64,000 bases of DNA from Bacillus thuringiensis (GCF_001182785.1 NZ_CP012099.1:4896501-4960500); one strand, 5' to 3'; shown: positions 23,675 through 32,903, numbered from the stretch's first letter. The notes: generated by a model not told the origin, from the letters alone. Program-made: numbers and translations.

Positions 23675-24028
23675 TTATTTATCTAGTTTCTCTTTAATCT
23701 CTTTTGGAATTTCATTCGGCTGTACTTCTTGGTATGTTTCAATATATTCACCTTTTGTTTTAACCTTTACATACGCTCCTTCTCGAAGCCCACGAGGTGC
23801 ATAAAACTTAACGTCTCTTCCTTCACCCGAAGCGTAATAACCAGTAAGTTTATAGTCTCCAGCTACCTCTCCAACTGTAGATAATCGGCCAGATTCTTTC
23901 GCTTTTACATATACAAATTCTTCTTTCACAAGCGGATTATATCTATCAGTCACCTCATTATGAGAAAAGCTTGCCACACCAATAACTAATATAAAAAGTC
24001 CAATTAAACCTAATAATAATTTCTTCAT
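23675..24028 (-). CDS. YxeA family (DUF1093) secreted protein
   Basis: 117 residues. An N-terminal hydrophobic stretch (about 4-20, LLLGLIGLFILVIGVASF) acts as a signal peptide or anchor and is followed by a small beta-rich domain with KLTGYYASGEG, FYAPRGLREGAYVKVK and YIETYQEV, which matches the YxeA/DUF1093 pattern. The function of this family is unknown. Single gene with its own terminator; AAGGAGAG precedes the ATG. Confidence 0.75.
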   Translation of the reverse strand: MKKLLLGLIGLFILVIGVASFSHNEVTDRYNPLVKEEFVYVKAKESGRLSTVGEVAGDYKLTGYYASGEGRDVKFYAPRGLREGAYVKVKTKGEYIETYQEVQPNEIPKEIKEKLDK

Positions 24029-24167
24029 TTTTCTCTCCTTAAAATATCCTTTTAACTTACTTTACTTTCTTTATTCTAGGAGAAAGAGGGTTTTTCCACT
24101 ATCGCTTTTCCTTACATATTCATTACAAAATTGTAATCCACACATGTAATACCCCTAAATTTTCCAA

Positions 24168-24197
24168 TCATAAATTCACCCCAACTCACAAATTATA
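24168..24197 (+). promoter_or_regulatory. Candidate sigma-G promoter of the spoVA-type operon
   Basis: TCATA, an 18-bp spacer and AATTATA resemble the forespore sigma-G pattern (gHATR-N18-CATnnTA) with one mismatch in the -10. The position, 36 bases before the first start codon, fits. Confidence 0.35.
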
Positions 24198-24233
24198 ATC
24201 TTTGAATTGATATTCCAAAGGGGGCTTCATTCA

Positions 24234-24440
24234 ATGACTGTAATTACGAAACTAAAGCAAACTGTTTCTGGATTAAAAAGTGCACAAGCTAGCTTAGAGG
24301 GATTCGCTCTTGATACGGATAACCAACAAGCTAAGCAACTTTTCCAAACAGCTGCGCAGCAAACACAAACGATTATCGATTCTTTAAACCCACGCGTTGA
24401 AGAAGTCCAACAAGAAGAACCACAATACTCACAGCAATAA
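24234..24440 (+). CDS. DUF1657 protein, first gene of spoVA-type operon
   Basis: 68 residues, helical, with the family pattern VITKLKQTVSGLKSAQASLE and a C-terminal EEPQYSQQ. DUF1657 proteins are found almost only in sporulating Firmicutes inside spoVA-type operons and have no known biochemical activity. Start at ATG 24234 follows AAGGGGG; the frame extends upstream without a ribosome binding site. A second DUF1657 gene lies at 26901. A perfect hairpin follows this gene (24461-24497). Confidence 0.85.
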   Translation: MTVITKLKQTVSGLKSAQASLEGFALDTDNQQAKQLFQTAAQQTQTIIDSLNPRVEEVQQEEPQYSQQ

Positions 24441-24460
24441 CGAATCAGACTTGCTGTGAA

Positions 24461-24497
24461 ATAGAAAAAGGATGATATGCAGTCATCCTTTTTCTAT
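24461..24497 (+). terminator. Hairpin/terminator inside spoVA-type operon
   Basis: A perfect 15-bp inverted repeat, ATAGAAAAAGGATGA and TCATCCTTTTTCTAT, with a 7-base loop, lies between the first DUF1657 gene and the lipoprotein gene. The U-rich arm TTTTTCTAT makes it a likely partial terminator. Confidence 0.7.
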
Positions 24498-24533
24498 CAC
24501 ATTACATATTGCAATAGAAATGGAATGATAATT

Positions 24534-25019
24534 ATGCGAAAACTCGGCCTCATAACCGCATTATTTGCACTTCTATTTAGCTCTTTTACCGGATGTGATA
24601 ATAGTCCTTTAGATAAAAAAGTGAAAGAAGAAGCAAAACGAACGGAGAAAGAAAAAGGTCCAAAGTTAACAAAGACGAGTACGGAATCCTTTAATCAATC
24701 TATATCACAAGGAGCGAAGAAAAGAGCTCTCGCTATGGATGAAATTACAAAAAGCACAGCAGTAAACTCAAATTTAGATCTCTACATAGCAGTTACACCG
24801 GAGCATCACGAAAGATTTGGATTAAAACCTCTACGTAAGAAGCTTCAAAAGCAGCTAAGTGATGAGCACCCTACTTTCGATGTTCGTGTAAGTACCGATA
24901 AAAAAATCTTTATGTTACTCGAAAAGCTCGAAAGAAAGATTAAGGACAAAAAAGTATCTAAAGATGAGATTAATAAGCAATTAAAATTCATTGGTAAAAA
25001 AATGGAGTCTAACACTTAA
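24534..25019 (+). CDS. YhcN/YlaJ-type sporulation lipoprotein
   Basis: 161 residues. The N-terminus RKLGLITALFALLFSSFTGC carries a lipobox with Cys20, so the mature protein is likely anchored to a membrane. The remainder is highly charged and holds the YhcN/YlaJ pattern of sporulation lipoproteins (NLDLYIAVTPEHHERFGL). Relatives sit in the inner spore membrane. Starts at 24525 or 24534 are possible; neither has a strong ribosome binding site, and 24534 gives the better signal peptide. Confidence 0.75.
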   Translation: MRKLGLITALFALLFSSFTGCDNSPLDKKVKEEAKRTEKEKGPKLTKTSTESFNQSISQGAKKRALAMDEITKSTAVNSNLDLYIAVTPEHHERFGLKPLRKKLQKQLSDEHPTFDVRVSTDKKIFMLLEKLERKIKDKKVSKDEINKQLKFIGKKMESNT

Positions 25020-25048
25020 CGCTTTTTAAAAGAAAAGGAAGGATTGCA

Positions 25049-25525
25049 ATGTCTAGTAAAGATAAAAACTTAACCCCTGTACAACAGGAGTATAAAAAAT
25101 TCGAGCAAGAACGCGAACCGAAACGACCTGTCTTAAAAAATTGTATAAAAGCCTTTTTCGTCGGTGGTTTTATTTGCTTCATAGGACAACTAATCTCTAC
25201 TTTTTATATTACGTATTTCGATTTCACTGAACGTTCGGCAGGAAATCCAACCGTCGCAACTCTTATTTTCATTTCTATGTTACTAACTGGTTTCGGTATA
25301 TATGATCGTTTTGGGCAGTTTGCTGGTGCTGGTACAGCTGTACCTGTTACTGGATTTGGTAACTCTGTTATTGCAGCATGTATCGAACACCGAACGGAAG
25401 GATTCGTCCTTGGTGTTGGCGGCAATATGTTTAAACTAGCGGGTTCTGTTATTTTATTTGGTGTATTTTCAGCTTTCGTCATCGCACTTATTAAAACGAT
25501 TCTCGTTCAATGGGGAGGTCTATAA
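25049..25525 (+). CDS. spoVAC: Stage V sporulation protein AC
   Basis: 158 residues: a polar N-terminus (about 1-30) and four or five membrane segments, with the family motif GQFAGAGTAVPVTGFGNS at about 90-107. SpoVAC is a membrane component of the channel that moves dipicolinic acid in sporulation and acts as a mechanosensitive channel in germination. Here it belongs to a second-type spoVA operon with DUF1657 and DUF421 partners. AAGGAAGG precedes the ATG, and spoVAD begins at the next base after its stop codon. Confidence 0.92.
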   Translation: MSSKDKNLTPVQQEYKKFEQEREPKRPVLKNCIKAFFVGGFICFIGQLISTFYITYFDFTERSAGNPTVATLIFISMLLTGFGIYDRFGQFAGAGTAVPVTGFGNSVIAACIEHRTEGFVLGVGGNMFKLAGSVILFGVFSAFVIALIKTILVQWGGL

Positions 25526-26542
25526 ATGTTACAAGGACACCGAACGTGGGTATTTGAAAACAAACCAGTCATTATCTCAACAGGGGTTGTCGGTGGACCA
25601 TTTGAAGCAAAGGGGAACATCCCAGAAGACTTCGATATCCTTCATGAAGATTTATGGCTCGGACAAGATTCCTATGAAAAAGCACATAAAATTTTATTCG
25701 AAGAAGCTTGTAGTCGCGCTACTGAAAAAGCGAAACTTCGTAAAGATGATATTCAATTTGTACTCGCAGGAGATTTAATTAATCAAATTACTCCAACAAG
25801 CTTTGCTTGCCGGACACTTGGCACTCCTTATCTCGGATTATTCGGGGCTTGTTCTACTTCTATGGAAGGTTTAGCACTTGGGGCAAGTATCGTAAATGCA
25901 AAAGGCGCAAAATATTTATTAACTGGTGCATCCAGTCATAATACAGCTGTAGAAAAACAATTCCGCTATCCTACCGAATACGGTGGACAAAAGCCGCCTA
26001 CTGCACAGTGGACAGTAACCGGAGCAGGAGCCGCCATTTTAAGCGATACCGGACACGGCCCTAGGGTAACATCTGCCACAATTGGACGAGTTATTGATAT
26101 GGGATTAACAGATCCTTTTAATATGGGAGGCGCAATGGCTCCAGCTGCAGTCGATACAATCGAAGCCCATTTACGCGAACGACAAATCGATGCCTCTTAC
26201 TATGACCTAATCGTGACCGGTGATCTTGGTCATGTCGGTCGCGAAATTGCTTACGATTTACTACATAAGCATGGAACAAAAGTAACGAGCGAACAGTTTC
26301 AAGATTGCGGAATTATCATTTATAGAGAAGGACAACCTGTCATAGCCGGCGCTAGCGGGCCTGGATGTTCTGCAACCGTCGTGTACGGTCATTTATTAAA
26401 TCGAATGAAAAGAGGAGAGTTCAAAAAAATACTTGTCGTTGCGACAGGCGCTTTACTATCTCCACTTACATTCCAACAAGAAGAAACGATTCCGTGTATC
26501 GCTCACGCCGTTTCGATTGAATTTGGAGGTGCAACGCAATGA
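25526..26542 (+). CDS. spoVAD: Stage V sporulation protein AD
   Basis: 338 residues, thiolase-like fold, with [10 protein letters not shown] near residue 110 and [15 protein letters not shown] near the C-terminus. SpoVAD binds dipicolinic acid on the cytoplasmic face of the SpoVA channel. The start directly follows the spoVAC stop, and its own stop overlaps the spoVAE start (ATGA), so the three channel genes are translationally linked. Confidence 0.94.
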   Translation: MLQGHRTWVFENKPVIISTGVVGGPFEAKGNIPEDFDILHEDLWLGQDSYEKAHKILFEEACSRATEKAKLRKDDIQFVLAGDLINQITPTSFACRTLGTPYLGLFGACSTSMEGLALGASIVNAKGAKYLLTGASSHNTAVEKQFRYPTEYGGQKPPTAQWTVTGAGAAILSDTGHGPRVTSATIGRVIDMGLTDPFNMGGAMAPAAVDTIEAHLRERQIDASYYDLIVTGDLGHVGREIAYDLLHKHGTKVTSEQFQDCGIIIYREGQPVIAGASGPGCSATVVYGHLLNRMKRGEFKKILVVATGALLSPLTFQQEETIPCIAHAVSIEFGGATQ

Positions 26543-26889
26543 TTTTTTTCTGGGCTTTCGTCATTGGTGGACTCATATGTGTAATCGGACAACTTATGTT
26601 TGATGTCGGCAAGCTAACACCAGCTCATACAATGGCAACACTCGTTGTTGCCGGAGCTATATTAGATGGATTCAATTTGTATGAACCATTAATTGATTTC
26701 GCTGGAGCTGGTGCAACTGTACCTATTACAAGCTTCGGTAACGCCCTCGTTCATGGTGCGATGGAAGAAGCTGCAAAACATGGTATCGTTGGCGTCATTA
26801 CCGGCATGTTTAAAGTAACGAGCGCCGGCGTATCCGCAGCTATTATTTTTGGTTTCATAGGAGCATTGTTATTTAAACCGAAAGGATAA
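26539..26889 (+). CDS. spoVAE: Stage V sporulation protein AE (SpoVAEb type)
   Basis: 116 residues, almost entirely hydrophobic, about four membrane helices. [21 protein letters not shown] at about 54-74 echoes the matching motif of SpoVAC and marks the SpoVAC/AE family. It is the short membrane subunit that partners SpoVAC and SpoVAD. Overlap of four bases with spoVAD. Confidence 0.92.
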   Translation: MIFFWAFVIGGLICVIGQLMFDVGKLTPAHTMATLVVAGAILDGFNLYEPLIDFAGAGATVPITSFGNALVHGAMEEAAKHGIVGVITGMFKVTSAGVSAAIIFGFIGALLFKPKG

Positions 26890-26900
26890 GGAGTGTTTGT

Positions 26901-27107
26901 ATGACTGTTATCGCTAGCGTAAAAACTTGCCTTGCTAGTGTAAGAGGAGCTCAAGCAAGTTTAAGCTCGCTTTCATTAAATTCACAAGACGACGAATCCA
27001 AACGTGTATTTCATGAATGTATGTTAGAAATGGATAGCGTCATCGCTGATTTACAGAATAGAGTTTCAGTATTAGAACGTGAAGAACCTCAATATAAAGG
27101 GTTTTAA
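26901..27107 (+). CDS. DUF1657 protein, second copy
   Basis: 68 residues, paralog of the first gene of the operon: VIASVKTCLASVRGAQASL and the closing EEPQYKGF are shared patterns. It follows spoVAE by 11 bases and is preceded by AAGGAG. Unknown activity, likely sporulation-specific by context. Confidence 0.87.
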   Translation: MTVIASVKTCLASVRGAQASLSSLSLNSQDDESKRVFHECMLEMDSVIADLQNRVSVLEREEPQYKGF

Positions 27108-27127
27108 GTAGACTGGAGGAAATGACT

Positions 27128-27997
27128 ATGTCTCACCTGCCGGAATGGACACTTGTCATTCTTCGCTCTGTATTCATATTAATTATTTTATTTGCTATTA
27201 CGAAATGGTTAGGGAAAAGACAAATCTCTCAGCTCTCCTTTTTTGAATACATTGCCGGAATGACAATCGGTGACATCGCTGCCCAAGTATCTACAGGGCT
27301 CGATTCGAAATTTTTCCACGGCGTCTTTGCGATACTCATTTTCGCTGCGGTACCTTTTTTCACAGGAATCCTCTCCTTAAAGAACAAAACAGCTCGGGAT
27401 TTTTTTGAAGGGAAATCTACCGTATTAATAAAAGATGGAAAGATACTCGAAGATAACTTAAAGAAAGAAAAATATACGAGTGACGAATTACTTGAACTAC
27501 TCCGAGGAAAAAGTGCGTTCAGCGTAGCGGAAGTCGAATTTGCTGTCTTAGAACCGAGCGGAGAATTAAATGTACTATTAAAGAAAGATTCTCAGCCACT
27601 TACAGCAAAAGACATCGGTTTAAAAGTACCAAACGAAAAAGAACCGCAAACTGTTATTATGGATGGAAATGTACTAGATGAACCTCTATCCTCCAGTGGA
27701 CATAACCGCGCTTGGTTACATGCTGAACTAGAAAAACTCGGTGTTGTTATTGAAAATGTCTTTCTCGGTCAAGTCGATTCATACGGACAACTCACTATCG
27801 ACATTTACAATGACAAACTTCAAATGCCTTCTCCTCAAAACAAACCTTTATTATTAGCATCTTTAAAAAAATGTCATGCTGATCTTGAACTATTTTCCCT
27901 AGAAACAAAGTCGAAATCAGCAAGTGAAATGTATAGTAAAAACGCGAAACAAATCGAAAAAATTTTAAATAAAGTAACCTATCTTTTAAAAGACTAA
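27128..27997 (+). CDS. DUF421 (YetF-type) membrane protein
   Basis: 289 residues. Three membrane helices (about 7-85) carry the DUF421 motif KWLGKRQISQLSFFEY, and the cytoplasmic domain has two YetF-type beta modules (GKILEDNLKKEKYT, VEFAVLEPSGELNVLLKK). This gene closes the DUF1657-YhcN-spoVAC-AD-AE-DUF1657-DUF421 operon; family members of this context are tied to germination and heat resistance in related strains. GGAGG lies eight bases before ATG 27128; the ATG at 27122 is too close to it. Confidence 0.88.
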   Translation: MSHLPEWTLVILRSVFILIILFAITKWLGKRQISQLSFFEYIAGMTIGDIAAQVSTGLDSKFFHGVFAILIFAAVPFFTGILSLKNKTARDFFEGKSTVLIKDGKILEDNLKKEKYTSDELLELLRGKSAFSVAEVEFAVLEPSGELNVLLKKDSQPLTAKDIGLKVPNEKEPQTVIMDGNVLDEPLSSSGHNRAWLHAELEKLGVVIENVFLGQVDSYGQLTIDIYNDKLQMPSPQNKPLLLASLKKCHADLELFSLETKSKSASEMYSKNAKQIEKILNKVTYLLKD

Positions 27998-28003
27998 TTA
28001 TCG

Positions 28004-28040
28004 AAAGAACGCTTCAGTTAAAAGGCGTTCTTTTCTGTTT
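28004..28040 (+). terminator. Terminator of spoVA-type operon
   Basis: AAAGAACGC pairs with GCGTTCTTT (28004-28032), followed by TCTGTTTTTC. Confidence 0.75.
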
Positions 28041-28173
28041 TTCTCCAGTTTTCATAACGTTTAAATTTACGTAATTCGGTTATGATGTTGAAGATACATA
28101 AGCAGGGAATTTCGAAAACATAGCGAATATTTCATGGTACAACTACATATTTTTTTGATTTAAAGTGGTTTCG

Positions 28174-28203
28174 TTTGACCTTTATTGACCATAATTGTAT
28201 TAT
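28174..28203 (+). promoter_or_regulatory. clpP promoter with CtsR operator
   Basis: TTTGACC-TTT-ATTGACC at 28174-28190 is the direct heptad repeat bound by CtsR. Its first half contains the -35 box TTGACC (28175-28180); TATTAT (28198-28203) is the -10 with a 17-bp spacer. CtsR binding would block the polymerase, and heat or protein stress would relieve it. Confidence 0.85.
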
Positions 28204-28238
28204 AAGACTAAGAAAGCTTTAGAAGGAGGAAATAACAG

Positions 28239-28820
28239 ATGAATTTAATTCCTACAGTAATTGAACAAACAAATCGTGGAGAACGCGCTTACGATATTTA
28301 CTCTCGACTATTAAAGGACCGCATCATTATGCTTGGTAGTGCAATTGATGACAACGTAGCTAACTCAATCGTTTCCCAGCTTTTATTCTTGGAATCTCAA
28401 GATCCAGAAAAAGATATTCACATCTACATCAACAGCCCTGGTGGTTCTATCACAGCGGGTATGGCAATCTATGATACAATGCAGTTTATTAAACCACAAG
28501 TATCAACAATCTGTATCGGTATGGCTGCATCTATGGGTGCATTCTTACTTGCAGCAGGTGAAAAAGGAAAACGTTATGCACTTCCAAACAGTGAAGTAAT
28601 GATTCACCAACCACTTGGTGGAGCACAAGGTCAAGCGACTGAAATCGAAATCGCTGCAAAACGTATCCTATTCTTACGTGAAAAGCTAAACCAAATTCTT
28701 GCTGACCGCACTGGTCAACCACTTGAAGTACTACAACGCGATACAGATCGCGACAACTTCATGACAGCAGAAAAAGCTTTAGAATACGGTTTAATCGATA
28801 AGATCTTTACAAATCGTTAA
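28239..28820 (+). CDS. clpP: ATP-dependent Clp protease proteolytic subunit
   Basis: 193 residues, typical of the housekeeping ClpP. The catalytic triad is Ser98 in [11 protein letters not shown], His123 in VMIHQPLGG and Asp about 172. ClpP forms a 14-subunit barrel that degrades proteins delivered by ClpX, ClpC or ClpE, including tmRNA-tagged products. AGAAGGAGG precedes the ATG. A CtsR operator overlaps its promoter. Confidence 0.98.
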   Translation: MNLIPTVIEQTNRGERAYDIYSRLLKDRIIMLGSAIDDNVANSIVSQLLFLESQDPEKDIHIYINSPGGSITAGMAIYDTMQFIKPQVSTICIGMAASMGAFLLAAGEKGKRYALPNSEVMIHQPLGGAQGQATEIEIAAKRILFLREKLNQILADRTGQPLEVLQRDTDRDNFMTAEKALEYGLIDKIFTNR

Positions 28821-28825
28821 TAAAT

Positions 28826-28949
28826 TAAAAGCGAAAGCGGCTCGTTCAGAATGGGAGGAGGATGGAGCTTCTGACAAAGAGGTGCTTTTTACCTCGACGG
28901 AAGAAGCGAAGCCACCGACCATTCTAGCCGCTGGAGCTGGATATAACTA
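28826..28949. repeat. Dispersed intergenic repeat, copy 3
   Basis: Shares with the copies at 2305-2550 the head AAAAGCGAAAG-GGCTCGTTCAGAATG, the middle GGATGGAGCTTCTGAC, and the tail GAAGAAGCGAAGCCACC then CATTCTAGCC-CTGGAGCTGGAT. It begins five bases after the clpP stop codon and so is likely transcribed with clpP. The gap 28821-29222 holds this copy, the clpP terminator and a second repeat cluster. Confidence 0.8.
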
Positions 28950-28990
28950 AAAGCGGAAGCACCCTATAATTGGGCGCTTCTTTTATATAT
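28950..28990 (+). terminator. Terminator of clpP
   Basis: GGAAGCACCC pairs with GGGCGCTTC (one mismatch) near 28955-28981, followed by TTTTATAT. Confidence 0.6.
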
Positions 28991-29026
28991 TGTTCCCCGC
29001 TCACATACCCCATCCAGTATCCCTCT

Positions 29027-29140
29027 AAATATATCAACGATTTTTCAATTATATCGAACAAAACTCAAATTATATCAACGATTTTTTTAATATATCAACG
29101 GTTCGACACAACATATCGATTTACCGACAATCTCCGATAA
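29027..29140. repeat. TATATCRACG repeat cluster A
   Basis: Short repeated units: ATATATCAACGATTTTT, TTATATCGAAC, TTATATCAACGATTTTTT, ATATATCAACGG and CATATCGATTTACCGACA. The same units recur at 49465-49560. Spacing is irregular. Confidence 0.65.
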
Positions 29141-29191
29141 GGACAAATCAGCTAAATACCCCTCCCCGCTAATCCGCACAAACAACAAAAC

Positions 29192-29222
29192 AAAAAAACT
29201 ATCGCATATACGCGATAGCTCT
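29192..29222 (-). terminator. Terminator of the yvcI-crh operon
   Basis: CTATCGC (29199-29205) pairs with GCGATAG (29212-29218); TTTTTTTG follows on the minus strand. Confidence 0.85.
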
Positions 29223-29471
29223 TTATTGTACATATGCAGCTAATGCTTCTAAAGCCTCTTCTGCATCTGAACCTTCTGTTGTAATTGTTATCATGCTTCC
29301 AGTTCCAATTGCTAAGCTCATAATCCCCATTATGCTCTTTGCATTTACTGTCTTTCCATCTTTCTCAATAAAGATATCTGCATGAAAGCGATTTGCCTCT
29401 TGTACAAACAACGCAGCCGGACGTGCTTGTAAACCGTTTTTTAATGAAACCTGAACTCGTTTTTGAACCAC
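29223..29471 (-). CDS. crh: Catabolite repression HPr-like protein Crh
   Basis: 82 residues, HPr fold. Residue 15 is Gln (GLQARPAA), not the His that HPr uses for sugar transport, while Ser46 in NAKSIMG is kept. This pattern defines Crh: it is phosphorylated by HprK at Ser46 and acts as a CcpA corepressor, with no role in the phosphotransferase system. The order yvcI-rapZ-yvcK-whiA-crh is as in Bacillus subtilis. hprK itself lies about 9 kb away in this window. Confidence 0.95.
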   Translation of the reverse strand: MVQKRVQVSLKNGLQARPAALFVQEANRFHADIFIEKDGKTVNAKSIMGIMSLAIGTGSMITITTEGSDAEEALEALAAYVQ

Positions 29472-29494
29472 AGCTCCATTTCCCCTTTAACCTC

Positions 29495-30445
29495 TTATTT
29501 TTTTGCTACCGTTTCCCCCGCGCGTAATTTCTCTGCAATTTCATCGATTTTACGCAAACGATGATTAATACCCGATTTACTAATTTTCCCCCCGGATACC
29601 ATCTCACCTAACTCTTTCAATGTTACATCTTGATAATCTCTTCGTAGTTGCGCAATCTCTTGTAGTTTATCTGGCAATATATCAAGACCAACCGTCTCAT
29701 CAATATAGCGGATATTTTCAATCTGCCTTAGCGCTGCACCAATTGTTTTATTTAAATTAGCTGTTTCGCAGTTCACTAAACGATTTACGGAATTACGCAT
29801 ATCACGTACGATTCGAATATCTTCAAACCTTAAAAGCGCATTATGAGCACCAATAATATTTAAAAATTCCGTAATTTTCTCCGCTTCTTTCAAATACGTA
29901 ATGTACCCTTTTCTTCTTTCCAACGTCTTACTATTTAAATCAAATCCGTTCATCAGTTCACATATAGCATCATTATGTTCCTTATATAACGAAAAGATCT
30001 CTAAATGATAAGATGATGTTTCTGGGTTATTTACTGAACCACCTGCTAAAAATGCACCGCGTAAATACGATCGTTTACAACATTTTTTCTCAATCAATTC
30101 CTGTGATATATTTCGAATAAATGAAAAATCAGCTCGAACAATATGAAGATCTGCTAGTATTTCACGAGATTTTTCAACAAGTCGTACAATATACACATTA
30201 TTTTTCTTCAATCGCATTTTTTTACGAACAAGTAATTCTACCGTCACATCATATCCTTTTTTCAAAAGCGTATAAATCCTTCTTGCAATTGCCGCATTTT
30301 CTGTTTGAATATCGATAGATAGACGACGGTTTGAAAAAGAAAGCGATCCGTTCATTCGAAGTAACGCCGATAATTCTGCTTTCTCACAGCATTCTTTCAC
30401 TTCAAGATTCGTCAACTCTTTCTTTGTTTCTGATGCAAATGACAC
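29495..30445 (-). CDS. whiA: DNA-binding protein WhiA
   Basis: 316 residues: a LAGLIDADG-like homing-endonuclease fold without catalytic acidic residues (about 80-210) and a C-terminal helix-turn-helix (about 220-300, [21 protein letters not shown]). In Bacillus it influences chromosome segregation and Z-ring formation. GTG at 30445 is chosen: AAGGAGG lies eight bases upstream and the product begins [12 protein letters not shown] as in relatives; a GTG three codons upstream overlaps the ribosome binding site. Confidence 0.95.
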   Translation of the reverse strand: MSFASETKKELTNLEVKECCEKAELSALLRMNGSLSFSNRRLSIDIQTENAAIARRIYTLLKKGYDVTVELLVRKKMRLKKNNVYIVRLVEKSREILADLHIVRADFSFIRNISQELIEKKCCKRSYLRGAFLAGGSVNNPETSSYHLEIFSLYKEHNDAICELMNGFDLNSKTLERRKGYITYLKEAEKITEFLNIIGAHNALLRFEDIRIVRDMRNSVNRLVNCETANLNKTIGAALRQIENIRYIDETVGLDILPDKLQEIAQLRRDYQDVTLKELGEMVSGGKISKSGINHRLRKIDEIAEKLRAGETVAKK

Positions 30446-30533
30446 AGTCAACACCTCCTTATACGATTATTATGGAACAAAATTCTTGTCCTATATGAAT
30501 GAGGAGCGCTACCTCAAACGAGGCAACGCATAT

Positions 30534-31487
30534 TTATAACAATGAATATAAAATCGAAGCTAACTTTAACGTATCATGCCTTACAACACGATCATCATAC
30601 TTCGCTAATCCCTCTTGAATAACATCAATATTATTTTCAGCAAAACGTTCTTCATCCACTACAACTGGTGTAGACATTTCTTCCTCATATAACTTACGTA
30701 ATTCACAAGGAATCTCACGGTTATTTACAATTGCAGTATTGATAAATGGTTGCCCTAAATGATCGTGTAACGCCTGCACATGATCAAAAGCAGTATATCC
30801 CATCGTTTCACCCGCTTGTGTCATAACGTTACATACATATACCTTCTTCGCCTTTGCAGCAAGAACAGCGTCCCCAATTTTGTTAACAACTAAATTGGGT
30901 AATATACTCGTATACAAACTTCCTGGGCCGAAAACAAGTAAATCAGCTCGTTTAATCTCAGCCAACGTTTCATGCAATGGCTCTACATCTTCTGGAGTTA
31001 AAAAGACACGATTAATCTTCTTTCCGTAATAAGGAATCTTTGATTCACCTGTGACAATTTCTCCATCTTCAAGTTCCGCATGAAGTACCGCACTTTGATT
31101 CGCTGCTGGTAATACACGTCCTCTGACATTTAATACTTTACTTGTTTCCGTAATTGCATGGAAAAAGTCTCCCGTAATCGAGGTCATACCTGCCAACAAT
31201 AGATTTCCTAACGCATGACCTTTCAGTCCGTCTCCTGTTGTGAAACGGTGCTGAAATAAAGCTTCCACCAGTGGCTCTACATCCGATAACGCAACAAGTA
31301 CGTTACGGATGTCACCTGGAGGTGGAATTTCTAGCTCATCACGTAATCTACCCGAACTGCCACCATCATCAGCGATTGTAACAACTGCTGTAATATCAAC
31401 AGGATATTGCTTTAATCCTCTTAATAAAACAGAAAGTCCAGTCCCGCCTCCCATGATGACAATTTTAGGCTTTCTCTCTTTTTTCAT
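30534..31487 (-). CDS. yvcK: Gluconeogenesis factor YvcK (MgfK)
   Basis: 317 residues of the CofD/YvcK family. The N-terminal GGGTGLSVLLRGLK loop and ADDGGSSGRLR motif belong to the nucleotide-sugar site, and GDIRNVLVAL follows. In Bacillus subtilis the protein binds UDP-GlcNAc, is needed for growth on gluconeogenic carbon and supports correct localisation of PBP1. It starts three bases after the rapZ stop. Confidence 0.95.
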   Translation of the reverse strand: MKKERKPKIVIMGGGTGLSVLLRGLKQYPVDITAVVTIADDGGSSGRLRDELEIPPPGDIRNVLVALSDVEPLVEALFQHRFTTGDGLKGHALGNLLLAGMTSITGDFFHAITETSKVLNVRGRVLPAANQSAVLHAELEDGEIVTGESKIPYYGKKINRVFLTPEDVEPLHETLAEIKRADLLVFGPGSLYTSILPNLVVNKIGDAVLAAKAKKVYVCNVMTQAGETMGYTAFDHVQALHDHLGQPFINTAIVNNREIPCELRKLYEEEMSTPVVVDEERFAENNIDVIQEGLAKYDDRVVRHDTLKLASILYSLL

Positions 31488-31490
31488 CCC

Positions 31491-32372
31491 TTAATGGCCC
31501 TTTCTCTTCTCCACATCACGATGAGATACATGAACACTATACTCTGGTTTCAAATGTTTCCCAAGGTATTCTGTAAGCGTAACAGAACGATGCTGTCCAC
31601 CTGTACATCCAATTGCAATTACAAGTTGACTTTTGCCTTCTCTTTTATAATGAGGCAGCATGAAAGTAATCAGATCCGTCAACTTCTCTAAAAACTTATG
31701 TGTCTCATTAAATTTCAGTACATAAGAAGAAACTTCTTCATCTAGTCCTGTTAATGGCTTCATATGTGGAATGTAATATGGATTTGGTAAAAAACGAACA
31801 TCAAATACTAAATCTGCATCAATTGGAATACCGTACTTAAATCCAAATGACATAACATTTACACGAAATGCTTGCTCAGTTTCTGTTGAGAACAAGTGAA
31901 CAATTTTTTCACGTAATTCTTTCGGTTTTAAATCCGATGTATCAAGCACAATATTCGCTCGTGCCTTCATATCTGTTAATAAATTGCGCTCTGCTTCGAT
32001 TCCCTTTAACGGCAAACCCGTTGGTGCAAGTGGATGCGAACGTCTCGTTTCTTTATAACGAGTTACAAGCGTACTATCTTTCGCATCTAAAAATAAAATA
32101 TGAGGAATAATCCATGTACGTTCTGATAAATCATCAAGTGCTCCCCATAAATGTTCGAAAAACTCGCGGCCACGTAAATCAATACCAAGTGCCACTTTAT
32201 TCATTTTCCCTTTTGAATCCGCCATAAGCTCAATAAACTTTGGCAATAACATCGGTGGTAAATTATCCACACAAAAATATCCTAAATCTTCAAAACTTTG
32301 TAAAGCTACTGTTTTTCCAGCTCCAGACATCCCTGTAATAATTACCATTTTTATATCATTATTCTCTGTCAT
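31491..32372 (-). CDS. rapZ: RNase adapter protein RapZ (YvcJ)
   Basis: 293 residues. Walker A GMSGAGKT lies at 14-21 and the C-terminal domain carries the [10 protein letters not shown] signature. RapZ/YvcJ hydrolyses GTP or ATP; in Escherichia coli RapZ binds GlcN6P and directs RNase E to small RNAs, in Bacillus YvcJ affects competence and gene expression in ways not well defined. Second gene of the yvcI operon. Confidence 0.95.
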   Translation of the reverse strand: MTENNDIKMVIITGMSGAGKTVALQSFEDLGYFCVDNLPPMLLPKFIELMADSKGKMNKVALGIDLRGREFFEHLWGALDDLSERTWIIPHILFLDAKDSTLVTRYKETRRSHPLAPTGLPLKGIEAERNLLTDMKARANIVLDTSDLKPKELREKIVHLFSTETEQAFRVNVMSFGFKYGIPIDADLVFDVRFLPNPYYIPHMKPLTGLDEEVSSYVLKFNETHKFLEKLTDLITFMLPHYKREGKSQLVIAIGCTGGQHRSVTLTEYLGKHLKPEYSVHVSHRDVEKRKGH

Positions 32373-32392
32373 CGTATCCTCTCCTTGACGGT

Positions 32393-32851
32393 TTAACTCG
32401 GATCTAATCGATATGAAAGCAACTCAAAATCTGGGGTATATACAAATGTACCGTAGATTATGCCATTTCCTTTAATTAAATAATCAATAATGTGATAATC
32501 TCCTGGCGCCATTGCTAAATCATCAATTTTATCAAATGTATGCCAACCAATGATGCCTTCTTCGCTCTCTAGTTTGTTTTCTCCTGCAAAATCTGTCGCT
32601 AAAAAGGAGAACATCATCCATTCAGAAACAACTTTATCACCTTCTTGGATGACAAAGGTGAAGACCCCCTTTAACGCTGGGTTTTTCAAATAAATACCTG
32701 TTTCTTCGCGATATTCGCGAACAACGGAATCTCTTACAGTCTCACCACGCTCCATTTTCCCGCCTGGTGCAACCCACCAATTTCGGCGAGGTTTTTGGAG
32801 TAAGAGTACTTCATTATCTCTAATTAACACACAGTTTGTCACTCTTTGCAT
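32393..32851 (-). CDS. yvcI: Nudix hydrolase YvcI
   Basis: 152 residues with a complete Nudix box, [23 protein letters not shown], spread over residues about 32-54 (key residues G, E, REEE-G). Such enzymes cleave nucleoside diphosphates linked to another group, often 8-oxo nucleotides; the exact substrate of YvcI is unsettled. It is first in the yvcI-rapZ-yvcK-whiA-crh operon, behind a good promoter. Confidence 0.9.
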   Translation of the reverse strand: MQRVTNCVLIRDNEVLLLQKPRRNWWVAPGGKMERGETVRDSVVREYREETGIYLKNPALKGVFTFVIQEGDKVVSEWMMFSFLATDFAGENKLESEEGIIGWHTFDKIDDLAMAPGDYHIIDYLIKGNGIIYGTFVYTPDFELLSYRLDPS

Positions 32852-32903
32852 GTTTCTTCACCTCAGCTACTTGCAGTAAAATTCCTCACTGCATACTTCT
32901 TTC

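Noticed and set aside
20403..24028. Integrated element at tRNA-Arg (genomic island)
   Set aside because: No integrase, no duplicated tRNA end and no phage or conjugation genes lie nearby.
29027..29140. CRISPR-like short repeats
   Set aside because: Units are of varying length, spacers are irregular and short, and no cas genes are present.
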